Of a DNA stretch of 64,000 bases, positions 1 through 12,160 are shown piece after piece. Source of the stretch: Ophthalmolycus amberensis (taxonomy: Eukaryota; Chordata; Actinopteri; Perciformes; Zoarcidae); contig JAFEUB010001548.1 of the NCBI GenBank assembly GCA_024529925.1, forward strand, positions 248,001 to 312,000, written 5' to 3'. Position 1 is the stretch's first letter, and each line of letters begins with the position of its first letter. The notes beneath the pieces are model-generated. The model saw nothing but the letters and a program-made list of their open reading frames with translations, ran no database searches and had not been told where the DNA came from. The position numbers and the translations under genes are program-made.

Positions 1-3000
1 AATAGACAGTGGTGGGCCTCCACATTCTAGATCATTCATGGGAAACAATGCATGTGCATTAGGAGGAGTTTCACCCATATGTTGCTCATATAATGCCATC
101 TACTTTGTGCTTGTGACATTTCATGAGGCTTTGATTTTCTTAGAGGTCACAGCGGGTTATTTTTGACAGTGACATCAAGTCCCACAAAATGCTCTCACTG
201 TTTGAAATGGCTACTATGTGGGTGAACATCATCACACATGAATACAATTGGGCTCATTCAATCCACAAGAGTCTCAGTTTTCCACTCATTCCATTTTGCA
301 ATTCCAAGACTGTTTAGGGTATGCAGAAATATTAAAATACACTATTTAAGAATAGGTGGAAATAAGGGAGACTCGTGGGTACCCATCAAACCCATGTTCA
401 TTCAGATACTTTGAGCTGAGAGGTCGAGGAAAGCCCAGGACACATGACCATGCCAGCGTTCCCTCTGCGATATCTAGCCTGACTTTGGAACCTTATTCAG
501 CCCACTCCTCAACAAGCTAGCAAGACATTGTTGGTACCGCAGCAGCACACACAAAACTCCGCGGGAGTTTTAGAATTAATACCGACCAAAGAAATAAGTG
601 CCTTATTCACATGTCGGTATCATCAATCTCTTGCTACATGTTCCTATTCATAAATTCTCTTTATTTTAGCCTATTGTGTCAGTCAAAATCAGTTGTGATT
701 TGATTGATATGTTATTATATTTGGGCGATGTATTCTTTATTGTAGCCCTAATCAATTTCACCTGAAACATTATAGAGTCAATTAAGGAGGTGTTTGTATA
801 TTTACAGCATCGTGCTAATACTGAGAGTGCTTTCTTGTTGTACTTGCAGCCTACAGTAAAGCTCTTTACTATATTATAGGATGCCAATAGCCTGGAATCA
901 ACACCAGGCAGAGAGACGGGCAGGTATGCAGAGCTGAGGTCATGTGAGTGATTCATTCAGGTTTTAGAAGCAGCGTCCAAGACTGGATGTGCACGTACAT
1001 GATATGTAGCCGGATATAGAGACAAATACTCATTTCTACAGGGAATAACACCATTATTAACCATTATTATTAGTCGTATAGATAATGATCAAAACTTGCT
1101 GTCGTGAAATCACAATTTGATTATTTACACATATCACAGACCTCACCCCATTATTTAATTATTCTGGGAAAGTTAAATTATTTAACTTTAAATTAAATGA
1201 GCAGATTCAGAAAACTTCAATGAAGTTTCATTTATTATATTTGTTAACAAATATGAGGCTCAGGGTGAGGTGAGGTGAGGCTCAGTGATTATGCAACACA
1301 ACACGACTACATATAATGTATGTATTGTACACTCCGAACATTTGGCCCCATCTTGCTCTGCTTAAGCACTTGAACTTTCACAAGTTCAAGTGCTGTTTTC
1401 TATTGTTCTTTTCCTCACTTTGTTTGGATCAGACCCATAGACTTGTATCACCGGGTTCAAACCAGACGCAGAAGCAGCGAAGCACCAATGGGGTTAGCAG
1501 AAAAATAAGAGAAAGCACAAAGAGATGAAGAGCAGATGTGAATAGGAGCAATCTGTTTCAGAGAGGATTGCTTGAGACTTGTGCACGGACCTCATAATCC
1601 CATTGCTCCATTTCATGGAGCTTTAGCCAGAAGAGCTTATCCCCAGCATCTAACCCCTCACATACTGCACTTGGTAAGATGGGAACCAGACTGAGAGAAA
1701 GCAAGGGTACTGATGGGAAAGTTCCTGAGCAGGACTACTCAGTCCAATGTAGTTATCTAATTAATCTACACGTGAAACTACAGACCATCTTGTGATGGGA
1801 TCACACCAGCGCTAGTGTGTGTGTGTGTGTGTCCTACTCACAGGCTCCCTCGTCATTTTGATTTCAACTACACACCTGGAAAGTCAACAGACAGACAGGC
1901 AGGCCACACACTGTTACGGTTGGTAAATAATAAACTGGATATGTTAATGAGGGTGGTCCACCTTTACCATACACCAAGCTGAGGGGTAGTGGCAATATGA
2001 TTTCCCTAATTGACACATTTCAGCGGACTTCAGCCTGACAGCATTATTGTTTGCTTCAGTGAAATCCAATTGAAAGGATAAATAAAACATGACTGAAGAC
2101 AGACACATGAATGGTGTTTAATAAGGATGCTAATTTAGTTTAAACATCATCAGTTAGTCGAGTCACCGGCACGTCTTCAAATAGGGGAGGAGACGGTGTC
2201 CAGTCTGGAGCGGTAGACTAGTTACGTTTACGTTGCATGTTTTATCAAATGTTTGTGTAAAGGTTCCTGTTTGTATAATAATGAATTGTTTCTTTTTAGT
2301 TGTAAGCCATGCAGTGTTAATACAATCTATATTTTCAGTATCGCAGTCTCCAGTTTATTCTGTGTCTTGTGCATTAAGTACCGGGTCACATTAAAAATCT
2401 AAAAAAGTCTAAATGCCAAGTAATCAAATACTGTAGGACCACAGCAGTGTTTTGCATGATCAGCCTTAGTTGCTTCAGCCTGCTGCCAGCTTTGGGATCA
2501 TTCCTTGGATTGGCACAATGGGGGTATATGTATATCGATATGTATTGCATGTTGTTGCTTGTGACTGCTGTGATTTTCCCAAATCAAAGAAGGTTCTGTA
2601 TGTTGCTGCATTTGTTGTGTATTTGTTTTAGCTTTTTGCAGGGACATTTTGGTGATTTTCCAATGTAATTTGGATTTGGAATAGTTTCTGAAGCTGCAGC
2701 AAGTTTCCGATGAAGGAAATGTGTTCGGCCGTTGTGGCACATTTGCCCTTGCTGGCCTGTCACGACCTGTATCTGAAGCCATGACAAAAGAGAGGGAGAC
2801 GCAGGCTGAAGGCAAATGTTAAGTAACTCATTATGAATAAAGTGGATTGCGATAAACCCCAAAACAACTAAGGAAACGATGGGATGTGATAATCGGTAGC
2901 ATCAGGTCGGTGGGTGTCTGCATGAGTGCTTGAGGGCGGAGCTTTGTACGTGGAGAGCACCGGGCCCAGGTGCCTCCAACTAGGACGATCAACACCAGAG

Positions 3001-4713
3001 GACCGTCACAGGCCACCATACCTTCTTACACCAGAAAAGATAATGTACATAAGAAGCAGTAAAGTGCTGCATAACCTGCCGTCAGTCACCATCATTTGAT
3101 TTCTCCATGTGGGTCGATAGCACTGATGATGCGAGATGACAGTTGACAAAGGTGTCGAGTCAATGAGCTACCTGTCAGTCTGTGACTTCATGATCACACT
3201 TCTTTGCTCACTTGTAAAAAATTCAAAACAAATTGGACCAGAACTGAAAGACAACAATGTGTCAACTATTTTCTTGTTCCGCACCAAGTGAACCGAACGC
3301 TTATGACGGCGCCGTACAACTGTGATTGATTTACATAACTCAACTCATATTGTATTATATACTATATTATATAATAACAAGTGCACTTTCTGGCAGTTTG
3401 GTGTTGGAGATGCATTGTGATGAATATATATAGCTGCTCTATTTGTGGTATGTACTAGAATTGGCCTCCAGTTGGAGTATAAGTGAGTGCCCTGCGCGGT
3501 GTGTCCACTAAGGTGCAGGTTAAGGTAAAGAGTAAGATCATGACAGGGTCCAGGCACACAGCGACCAGATATTGTTCAGTCTCTAAGGAGAATTTGATGT
3601 CAAATCATTCGCGATAACATGAGAAAGAAATCAGAATTGAAATGAGAGAGAAATATCTTGCCTCTGGCAAAGAGTACAGGAGGGCATATTCCATCAGGGA
3701 GAGGTAAATGAAGAAGCTGTCAAACTGAAGTACATAACTCTCTATCCGTCTTCATCCAGAGAGGGGGGGGGGGGTTGTAAGTCCAGAGAGGGAGGGATGC
3801 TGCTGTGATCCAGTCGCAGCCTTTGATCCCTGGGATGACCTAAACCACCGGCTGGACTCTGGAAATGAACACACCAGAGGCCTGTGGGACCCAATCCATC
3901 ACTGTTCAGACCTGGCTCTGCTGTAGTGCAGCAACACACACGTGCACACACACACTCAATGGTGCTCAAGCTAATGAACGGCACAATTTGCAGGCCTACC
4001 AAATATATAGCTAAGCCCCTCAGCATACTGATACCTGTTAACTCTTTGTATGCTGCTAATCTTGAATATATGTCAAACCATGAGCAGGTTACACTCGTGC
4101 ATACTGTAAAATCAGAAGGATACAAATGAAGAAGACGAGAAAGACAAACTACTTGCATACATATTGCACACTCAACGCTAGTCATCAACACACACTACGG
4201 CAGAAAACCAACATCGCTAAAAGAAGCAAATTCAAGTTTGACGAGAAAAAAACAAACATGATGTGACAAATGAAAAGACATCCAGCATCATAAATGAACA
4301 GAGGAGATGATGTCTCTCTTTCCAAAAGATGATGTTTGAGTGGTGCAGTTGGGAGCGCATGCTAAATCTCACTAGACAGAGCAATACCCAGAGCAAATTA
4401 AACTATTAGCCTCCGACATGTTTAAAGGAACACTTTAAGATCACTTCCTATTAAGACTTGCCAGTAAACAGGCCTTTGAAATGGAGCCCTCAACTCGGAG
4501 CAGAGCAGTGTTGCAGACATCTGCCATACCCAGCCAAGCCCACAGTAAACTACAGGGGGAATGCTTTCTGTGCTACACATCGCTCTACATAACACTCCAC
4601 ATGCTCGTACAAGGGGGGAACAAACCCTGGGGATTCATGGCCTCGTAGTGTAAAAGGCATAAAAACAAGACTTAGGAGTTTGATTTTGATATCTGTTGGT
4701 TGTTTCATGTTGT

Positions 4714-4759
<46 letters not shown>

Positions 4760-5359
4760 GCATAACTTTGTAGCCTGGGTGACCTCATTCAAGTTGTACC
4801 CCTAACCGTGGCAGTGTTCTGTGCCTTGTTGCGCCCATTTACCAAATAGTAAAAGTAGTATTTACCAAAGCAAGCGTGTGCATATGAAACTGTTGTTCAG
4901 TGGTAGGCCTGTATTCTCACAAAAACTCAAATATTAAGCACTATTTTTCTCCTCTGTCACCATGTGATGAACCTGTAGCCTTCTCATTAATGTTTTAAAG
5001 GACATCAGCATTCAGCTCTACTGTTGGCATTCTAACACAAAATACCATTACAGTCTAAGCTCTGCCTTCAACACAAAGAGTAGCTTTCTGTAAATTACTA
5101 CCATCTGCTGAAGTTTGCATAATTCACACCGGAAATGGAGACACGCCCCCTGAAGTTTACTGGGAGGAACCCACTGGGAGTAAACCCCTTAACCACCGTG
5201 TAAAAACGCCACATTTTAGATGCAGAGACATTTCTTCAGAGCAGTTTTAATGCCAGTACTTGTTTTCAGGCCCCTCATGTTGTTTTGAAGATTGTTCTTA
5301 AAAGCTTCAAATGTTGAAGCCAGCTCAACTCATATATTCCTTCATTTAGCATTCTGACG
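1..5359. other. Non-coding region, no gene recognised
   Basis: I see no gene here. Open frames are short, overlap on both strands and match no family I know. It contains a GT run near 1817-1832, a short GAGGT/GGTGA repeat near 1262-1282, a G run near 3767-3775 and an AT microsatellite at about 4719-4755. Confidence 0.6.
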
Positions 5360-5880
5360 TACCGTCCGAGGTACGTTTTGACACGGCAGCAACCTCAGGG
5401 TCTGACAAGTGAAGCCAAAGCTTCATGACTGAAACCTGCATTATTGCTAATGTCCATCAGGGGACGACTCCTCTGGTTGTATAGAAGTCATCGCGTTTAT
5501 GATCTCAATCGCTAGTTTTAAGTATTCTTCAATACAGCATGATGTTCATTTCGTAAATTATGGTCCATTTACAGTAAAACAGTGTATGACTTTTGGGCGG
5601 GGCTACCTTATGATTGATTATGAATGGTTGCTACCACAGGGGTTACGTTGTCAACGCTCTCACAGTGTGTTTTCAGGTCATGAAAGTGTATCATAAAGTT
5701 TTTGGCAGGCTTGAAAATGTCTTATTCAGCATTTGTTTGTTCTAAGCTCCTTCCTCACCTGTCCAGCTTCCAAAAAACAAGATGGTGATGGCCGACATGC
5801 CAAACTTGACGTAGTTCTCAAACAAATGGATGACATCACGATGACTACGTCTATGATGATGACTACGTTTTACTGAGAAA
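5360..5880 (+). repeat. Interspersed repeat, copy A
   Basis: The block containing AAACCTGCATTAT, then CAGGGG(A)CGACTCCTC and a GGTTGTATAGAAGTCAT-like stretch recurs near 59565-59660 in the same orientation. The rest of copy A (AACAAGATGGTGATGGCC, then ATGACATCACGATGACTACGTC) has the look of a widespread fish non-autonomous repeat. Its class cannot be assigned by eye and the ends are approximate. Confidence 0.5.
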
Positions 5881-6854
5881 AAGAATTAGCTGGCAAAGGA
5901 AGGACAGGTTGTTTGTTTTACTTTTAAGTTTGTTTTACTTTTAAGATTTTCTAGCAATCAATCATTGAACCTAATGTTCTCTTAGAAAAAGGAAAGCAAC
6001 ACATCATTTAAACAGCCTGAAGTCAGCAGTACATGAACTGCAGCTTTCTGAAGGACTTCAGCTTTCAGTCATGGTGGTAGAGAAGAAATAACCAAAGGAA
6101 CTATACCCCAGCATGTTACCAGCTAAGTACAGTTTAAATGTATTTATTTAATTTGACATTTACTGTATCATGTGCATATGTATTGAGATTTGTTCATGTA
6201 ATATTACAAATTCAAAGCGTACTTTGAAGGTTGTTAGCAGGTTAGAAGGTAAGTACTTACAGTACATATAACCACGTTGGTGCGTCAGGAGGCCATGAGA
6301 AGCTCTGGTCCGAGTTTCGTTTTTACAAAGTTTGAATCTCTGGCTTTCCAACATCTGTAGAGAGCAGAGTTAATTCTTCAGTGTAATGCTTGTGTACTCT
6401 GAGGTCGTGTGTGGTTTGGATTCAAGCGACAGTGGTTCGGCTCTAGGGAGTTGCTCGTCTACCATGGTCGAAGCCAGTTCCATGTGTTGAGAGCAGTTTT
6501 AATAGGGTGCTGGGGAGAAATAACACTGCTGAGAGGAGCGACCATAGGCTTTCTGCAGGAGGAGTGAGAGACAGTTGTGCCAGCTCCTGGTCACAATCAC
6601 ACACATCCACATTCCAGTCTAACTGGATATTGCCCCAAAGTCCCCCTGAGGAGATGAACCACAGCTGAGCGTTTACTCCTTCAACACTGTTCAGACACCT
6701 TTCACCAGCAGATCCCAGATCATTCTGCCTTCATCCCTGTTTTGTTTGTGCTCAAATTGAAATGTTCCACCCTTACCAATCGGACACAGTACAATCCCAT
6801 ACTGCATTGCAGTATAGTCGCAGCACCAATAACTTTGGATCTACAGTATTATTT
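5881..6854. other. Non-coding region, no gene recognised
   Basis: AT-rich sequence with only small unsupported frames. There is no repeat structure I can define. Confidence 0.5.
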
Positions 6855-7930
6855 CCTTTTTCTTTCTTTCAATCTTTTTATTTTCAGTTTACACAGGAGT
6901 GAGACATGCCACTCACAAACAGAACAGCACGTAACATACCTGCCAACCACACAAACAACCAATCCCGGACACAAAAAATACAAAAAACAAAAAAAAACAA
7001 AAAAACAACATAGATCATCATCCTTCTACTAGATACCAATAAACATTGTGAGGGCGTCCCCCGGAACCCGAAGTTACGAAAACCTCCCTCCTACACACAT
7101 CCACTTTTCGGCCCACACATTTTATATGCCAAATATTGTCCTCCACATGAATTACATACAACATGGCGGTCAACCATACAGACAGTCGCACACAGTGACA
7201 AACAAAATATTGTGGACTTTCTTTCTTCACTGAGTCACTTGGATCCCACGGTTGCAAAACCTCCTAGTATGATTTCGGCATATTCCTCTCCAATAAAATC
7301 CATAACAGGGTTCCAAGATGGACAGATTGACAGATATAAGATAATTGTAAGAAGATGGGAGCGACCGTGTCTCCCTGGGTTAAGAGGTTCGTCTGGGAAC
7401 CGGAAGGTCAACGGTTCGATCCCCGACTGGGACGTGTCACGTGTCGAAGTGTACCTGAGCAATACACTGAACCCCTGGCTCCCCGGGCGGCGATCAATGG
7501 CAGCCCACTGCTCCCTATATACAGGGATGGGTCAAATGCAGTAGTCAAATTTCGTGTATGTGTAAATGTATATGACAATAAAAATGGTTTCTTCTTCTTT
7601 CTTCAAATAGAGAACAACCCATCTATGTCTCCTTGGAGAACATGTGTGAGCCTTTCCAGTGGGATTAATTGAAGAACATTATAGAGTCAACTTGAAAACA
7701 GATGGTTTTGCATCATCTAGCCAGTGCTGTAAGATTGATAAGCGTGCACAGTACCATAGAATGCTGAGGGTTCTTTTACATCTGTTTAAGACAGGTGAGG
7801 CAGCGTCTAGGCCTAGAATGCATTGTAGAGGATTGAGCTCAATAGGACATTGTGTTATGGAGGATATTTGGTTCCCAATTTCAACCCAAAATTTATGAAT
7901 TACCGGGCAGAACCACATTAAGTGCACGTA
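6855..7930 (-). mobile_element. 5'-truncated L1-type LINE fragment, split by a SINE
   Basis: On the minus strand the frame 7927-7679 resembles the extreme C-terminus of L1 ORF2: an HLMWFCPVIHKFWVEI stretch, like the HxxWxCPxxxxFW zinc-knuckle-like end of L1 reverse transcriptases, followed by about 60 further residues. Continuing leftward, a region of about 1 kb ends near 6855-6885 in a stretch that reads as an A-rich tail on the minus strand, as expected for an L1 3' end. A tRNA-derived SINE interrupts it at about 7345-7606. The copy lacks the endonuclease and the RT core, so it is dead. The exact 5' end is uncertain. Confidence 0.5.
7345..7606 (+). mobile_element. tRNA-derived SINE
   Basis: A pol III B-box-like sequence GGTTCGATCCC lies at 7413-7423, within a tRNA-like head. 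A CAATGGCAGCCCACTGCTCC body follows, then a tail with GACAATAAAAATGG and a CTTCTT repeat end (about 7570-7606). A head, body and short simple-repeat tail is a typical fish SINE layout. It sits inside the L1 fragment and is therefore younger than it. The host sequence breaks at GTAAGAAGA on the left and resumes near AAATAGAGAAC on the right. Confidence 0.65.
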
Positions 7931-8220
7931 GGTGCCTACATGCTGCTCTAGTTCCTTTTTCTGATTGTTTGGGACTAAAGGAGGAAGTCAGGCGACAGAG
8001 TACAAAGAATAAAGTAATCGGTGTAGGGAGGAGGATCGAAGAGTCAAACAGACTTTTAATCTGAGTGAAACCAAACGTCATCGTTGATTAATGTTCGATG
8101 ACCTACTTGAGTTAAGTTGTGTACATACTTATCTACGTAACTTAAGTTAAAAATATTCTTATTTTAACACAAACCTAAATCTTGTAACCTTACATTACCA
8201 ACACGCTGAAGTCTTTCGGA

Positions 8221-8460
8221 CTAAATGGTAAATGGACTGTATTTGTATAGTTCTTCTCTAGTCTTTCTGACCACTCAAAGCTCTTTAACACTACATGTCG
8301 TCACTCACCCGTGCAAGGTGCCACCTGCCCATCAGGACCATAACATTCACACACCGTAGGCACAGTTGCAGGAGCAATTTTGGGGTTAAGTGTATCGCCC
8401 AAGGACACATGCTCTCCACTGAGCCACAGTCGCCCCAAACTACCCTTCATGTTGAAAGAT
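8221..8460. repeat. Interspersed repeat resembling a LINE 3' end
   Basis: The run AAATGGTAAATGGACTGTAT, then a TTGTATAG...TTCTCTAGTCTTTCTGACCACTCAAAGC-like stretch and GCCCAAGGACACATGCTC, matches a very common teleost interspersed repeat whose left part resembles an L2-type 3' terminus (compare the GAGCGCTTTTCACAGACA end of the L2 at 60385-60410). No coding sequence is attached. Confidence 0.5.
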
Positions 8461-8641
8461 GATGCTAAAGGGATCCAGTGCATTCAAAAAGTCACTCCAA
8501 GGGGTCCTGATCAGGCGTCTGTATGTCAAGTGTTGGTAGTGAGAATGAGTTGCATTATTCTATTTTATTCTTCAGCACTGTTGAGGCAGACATGATACAC
8601 TGGGTGTCATTTGTATTTTCAGCGCTTTTGTCTGTCTGACG

Positions 8642-8680
8642 TCTTCTTACAATTCTCTTATATCTGTCAATCTGTCCATC
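8642..8680 (+). repeat. 39-bp inverted match to the L1 fragment at about 7316-7354
   Basis: TCTTCTTACAATTCTCTTAT and the following 19 bases are the reverse complement of the host L1 sequence just left of the SINE, with one visible mismatch. This is a second, oppositely oriented scrap of the same LINE. Confidence 0.6.
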
Positions 8681-8734
8681 TGCCAATCAAGCCTTGATTC
8701 TCTTGTATCAACTCTTGATACAGTGGCAAACACC

Positions 8735-8754
8735 ACCCCCCCCCCCCCCCCCCC
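8735..8754. repeat. Poly-C tract
   Basis: About 20 consecutive C bases preceded by ACACCA. Runs like this are prone to length error in assemblies. Confidence 0.85.
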
Positions 8755-8760
8755 TTACAT

Positions 8761-11570
8761 TTGGTTACATTTACAGATTCAAGAGACATTGAAGAGCGGT
8801 TTTAAGTCACAATGTATCATTTTTGCTTTGACGTGGTGATAATTTGAATCATAGTTGTCATCTATATATAAACTTAACATCCTCTAATTTTAGAATGGAT
8901 CTAAATTGATTGTAAGCTGAACTGAAACACACACAGTGTTGGTCACTGCTAAACATTCAACAGTTTTGCCTGCATGTAAAAGAATATTTAACATGTGTGG
9001 ATGTCTCATCTGTTGGCATACCGACAACAAGTAGTCTGCTGCAATTCCCCAAAAGGACAATATTTTCCATGTTTGACCCTTACAAGGGCTGAGCTCCTGG
9101 GTGTTGGGAGGGGACGCTGATATTTTCTAATTAGCGCTGATGATGGTTCATATTTTCAGCTCATAGGCAGCATCTACACCTCTGACTGTTTTCATGACGA
9201 GGAATCAAAGGAATCCCACAGTAGTCGCAGTTTTGACCTCAAAATGGTATTCTTGTCCGTTTGGAAAGGCCCGTTTATTAACCAATACATATTCATAGAT
9301 TCATTATTTGGGCGATATCTGATGAGGAAGCAAAAGTGTCCCATATTACCAAACTAGCCCTATTCCTGTTCTACAGGCAACCATCCCAAAATCAATCACA
9401 TGCACGCACTTACACAGACGCGTTCTCTTGGTCCTGCAGGCTTAAACCGTGCCTGTCTCAGAATTAACCACTTCCTCTGTGGTGCCTAATAAAACAAAAG
9501 CACAGCCATGAGTGCAGTACTGGATGAGTCAACCCTGCCTCCCATCTGAGAACGCTGAAAGTTCTGCGTCCTTGAGATCCAACTTTTAAGCATCAAACAC
9601 ACAGAAAAGTCATGCTAATTGATGGTGCATCTGATTAAAACGAGAGGCTAATGAGAATTGAGCGGGGAAGAATGCGAGCGAATCAGTGTTCCAGCTCAAC
9701 TTTTAACCTTTCTGTCGGAGGGCGAACCACTTTGATGTTCCTTGGTCTTTTCATCAGGCCCGTGTTTGGTTATGAAAAAGGCATTTTCAAAGTACAAAGG
9801 CAAAGCTAACATTTGTAATTTGTCTCCTTTTCAGGAACAAATGGTGATCAGAAACATAATTTTTCCCCATATGAGCTCTGCAGAGGGGAACTATAAATAA
9901 AGCTGCAAAATAAGAGGCGAGGGGGCTGAGCTGTCAATCCACGGAGTAGATTGGGAGGTTCTTATCTGCAGCCGTTCTGCCTGGAGTCTTACACCCAGAG
10001 CAACTATACTGTGATCACACCCTCCACAGACTGAGAGGATCTCGCCTAGTTAGAAGGAGAGGGAGCAGGAATTGGAGGGGGTGGTAGGAGTGTGTGTGTG
10101 TGTGTGTGTGTGTCACAGGGGGTGTGAAGGGGAGTGCAGGCGATACTTGGATGGAAATAAAGGTCGAAATCCTTGACTGCGAAAACTGTCATAGCGGGGG
10201 ACATGTGCAGAGCCTGTTTGCCTAATAACCTGGGTCTTGTAAAAATATGAATGTGGAATCCTCTGGAGCATATAATTTAACACCCCTATGCCAAGGGAGA
10301 TGAGTGAGAATTGGAGCGAGTACACCTTGACAAAGGCTATTCTCTTGGTTTCACACCAGCAGAGCAGTACCATGCAAGGTGTTGCTTCTGAGGCAAGGGG
10401 TGGCCCAGCAACCAGCCTATATGAATCAAAGCTGCACAAGAAACTCTTGACTCAACTTAAACACCTTGTATGCATCCTTAACATTGCAAAACATGCTATA
10501 GAGTGCAACATAGTAGACACAGCACTTTTTCAGTCGCAGTTTGGGTAGGTTTAGAAAAGATAAACATAGACTACAGTACGTTACATATACACATACAGTA
10601 TCTAATGTGTGCAAGGGTTGGGTGCAAGGAGCACTGTTGGCTTCTAACACAAGGCTGCTGTGCCTTAAGTTTCTCTTTAACATTGTCATTGGTTTGTTCC
10701 TTTTGTGTGAGTCTGCTGCTGATCTTGCCATGTGTTATTGTTTACCACATATAGCACTGTGGAACATTTGATCCGATACACATTTGTGCTGCCTGTATTA
10801 TATTATGTACTGCTCCACAGTTGACCCTTGGCTAAGCTACACCGCCAAGCTGTCAGAGCTACCATGGAGCCCATACTGTCACTAACTGCACTCCCTGAGT
10901 AGATGATGAATTTAGCCAACGCCAGCTCCAAACCCTCGTCGGAAATTTCCGATGCCATCAGCAAAAGTGAACGGCTTTTCTCTTGCAGAGTCTCTTCAGA
11001 TGACACACTCGACTTCACTCGGCCCTGAAGCTCCGCCCCCACTGCTGCACGGAGAGATGTTCGCTTGTTGTCAAAGTTTAATAATATTGAACGTGTGGGG
11101 TGTCCACAGTTCACCAAATGGATGTTTATTAGGCCTCAAAGATACAAATAATGTGTTTTGGAAAGAAACACGGCCACGTTAAAGCTCAAATATACTTTCC
11201 ATATCTGCATATATTTCACCATCTCATCAGGCATCAAGTATTGTTTACATGTAGATGAGCAGCATGCATGTCTACTGTCCCCGTCTGTGTGTCTTTTGCT
11301 GTATATTTCATTCATATCCTGAAATATTAACCCCGCTCTTCATGGGCTTGATTGCATCTAACTGTAACCCTCAGCTACACTCTGAAGGAATACGCAGGGT
11401 ACAGATGCATCGTTGAAAGCATGCGTAGGAGCACTCTTTAATATGTCCCTAATGGAACAATCAATCAATTACAAAACATACAATTGAAGAACAGAAATTA
11501 TTTATTGAAACACAAACCTAACACATAAAATATGCTCTGACTTTATATTGCAGGAAAAAAATTGTTTTCA
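8761..11570. other. Non-coding region with a possible conserved block
   Basis: No gene recognised. The part at about 9590-9950 is less repetitive and holds ATTAAAACGAGAGGCTAATG, CTAATGAGAATTG and ATAAATAAAGC motifs. A GT microsatellite lies at 10089-10113. Minus-strand frames at 10113-11117 match no family I know. Confidence 0.45.
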
Positions 11571-11574
11571 TTAA

Positions 11575-12160
11575 ATTAAATTGAGCTTTTCTGGAGTTTG
11601 CAGACGACACAACGGTCATGGGCCTCATCAGGGACAGTGATGAGTCTGTGTACAGACATCATGAATCATGGATGTTGAACAGCTGGTCCTCTGGTGTGGT
11701 CAGAACAACCTGGAGCTGAGTGGACTTCAGGAAGAGCCCCCCAACACTCCCCCCACAAGCTGTTCAACTCCTCCCCTCTGGTGGGCGCTACAGAGCTCTG
11801 TACGCCAAAACCTCCAGACACAGGAACAGCTTCTTTCTGCTGGCCGTCACTCTGATGAACAATTAATACCTCTGTTGGCACTATTACCACCACTTGCACC
11901 ATCACCTCAACTCCATAGCCATTGTTGTTTATAGGTTTGTGTTCATATGTATATATACTTTTTTGGACATATATTTATACTTGTATTGTACATAGTTTAA
12001 ATGTTTATACCTACATCTGTTCTACTTTTTTTTGTTGCCCTTGTTTTACTTTTTATATATTATGTTTCGTGTTTATTGTAAACTTGTGTTTGTACATTGA
12101 GAGCGAAGTGGAAAGTCAGATTCCATGCATGCGTAATAAAGCTGATTCAGATTTCTCCCT
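11575..12160 (+). mobile_element. Internally deleted Rex1-like LINE remnant
   Basis: The start encodes an FADDTTVMGLI-type stretch, the catalytic F/YADD motif of non-LTR reverse transcriptases. Next comes a NNLEL segment, and after a jump an RYRALYAKTxRHRNSFF-like C-terminal piece (about 11785-11835). The 3' end finishes in ATAAAGCTGATTCAGATT near 12137-12154. This order and the AATAAAGCTGATTC end are typical of Rex1/Babar-like fish LINEs. The part between the RT motif and the C-terminus is missing and frames are broken, so it is a dead copy. Confidence 0.55.

Noticed and set aside
3742..4191. 149-codon minus-strand frame
   Set aside because: Runs through a poly-G/poly-C tract and a CA repeat; composition is that of random sequence.
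4719..4755. CRISPR-like or other spaced repeats
   Set aside because: All short regular repeats in the window are microsatellites or transposon repeats; no repeat-spacer pattern exists.
7413..7423. tRNA gene
   Set aside because: The B-box belongs to a SINE with a body and tail; no full tRNA cloverleaf is formed.
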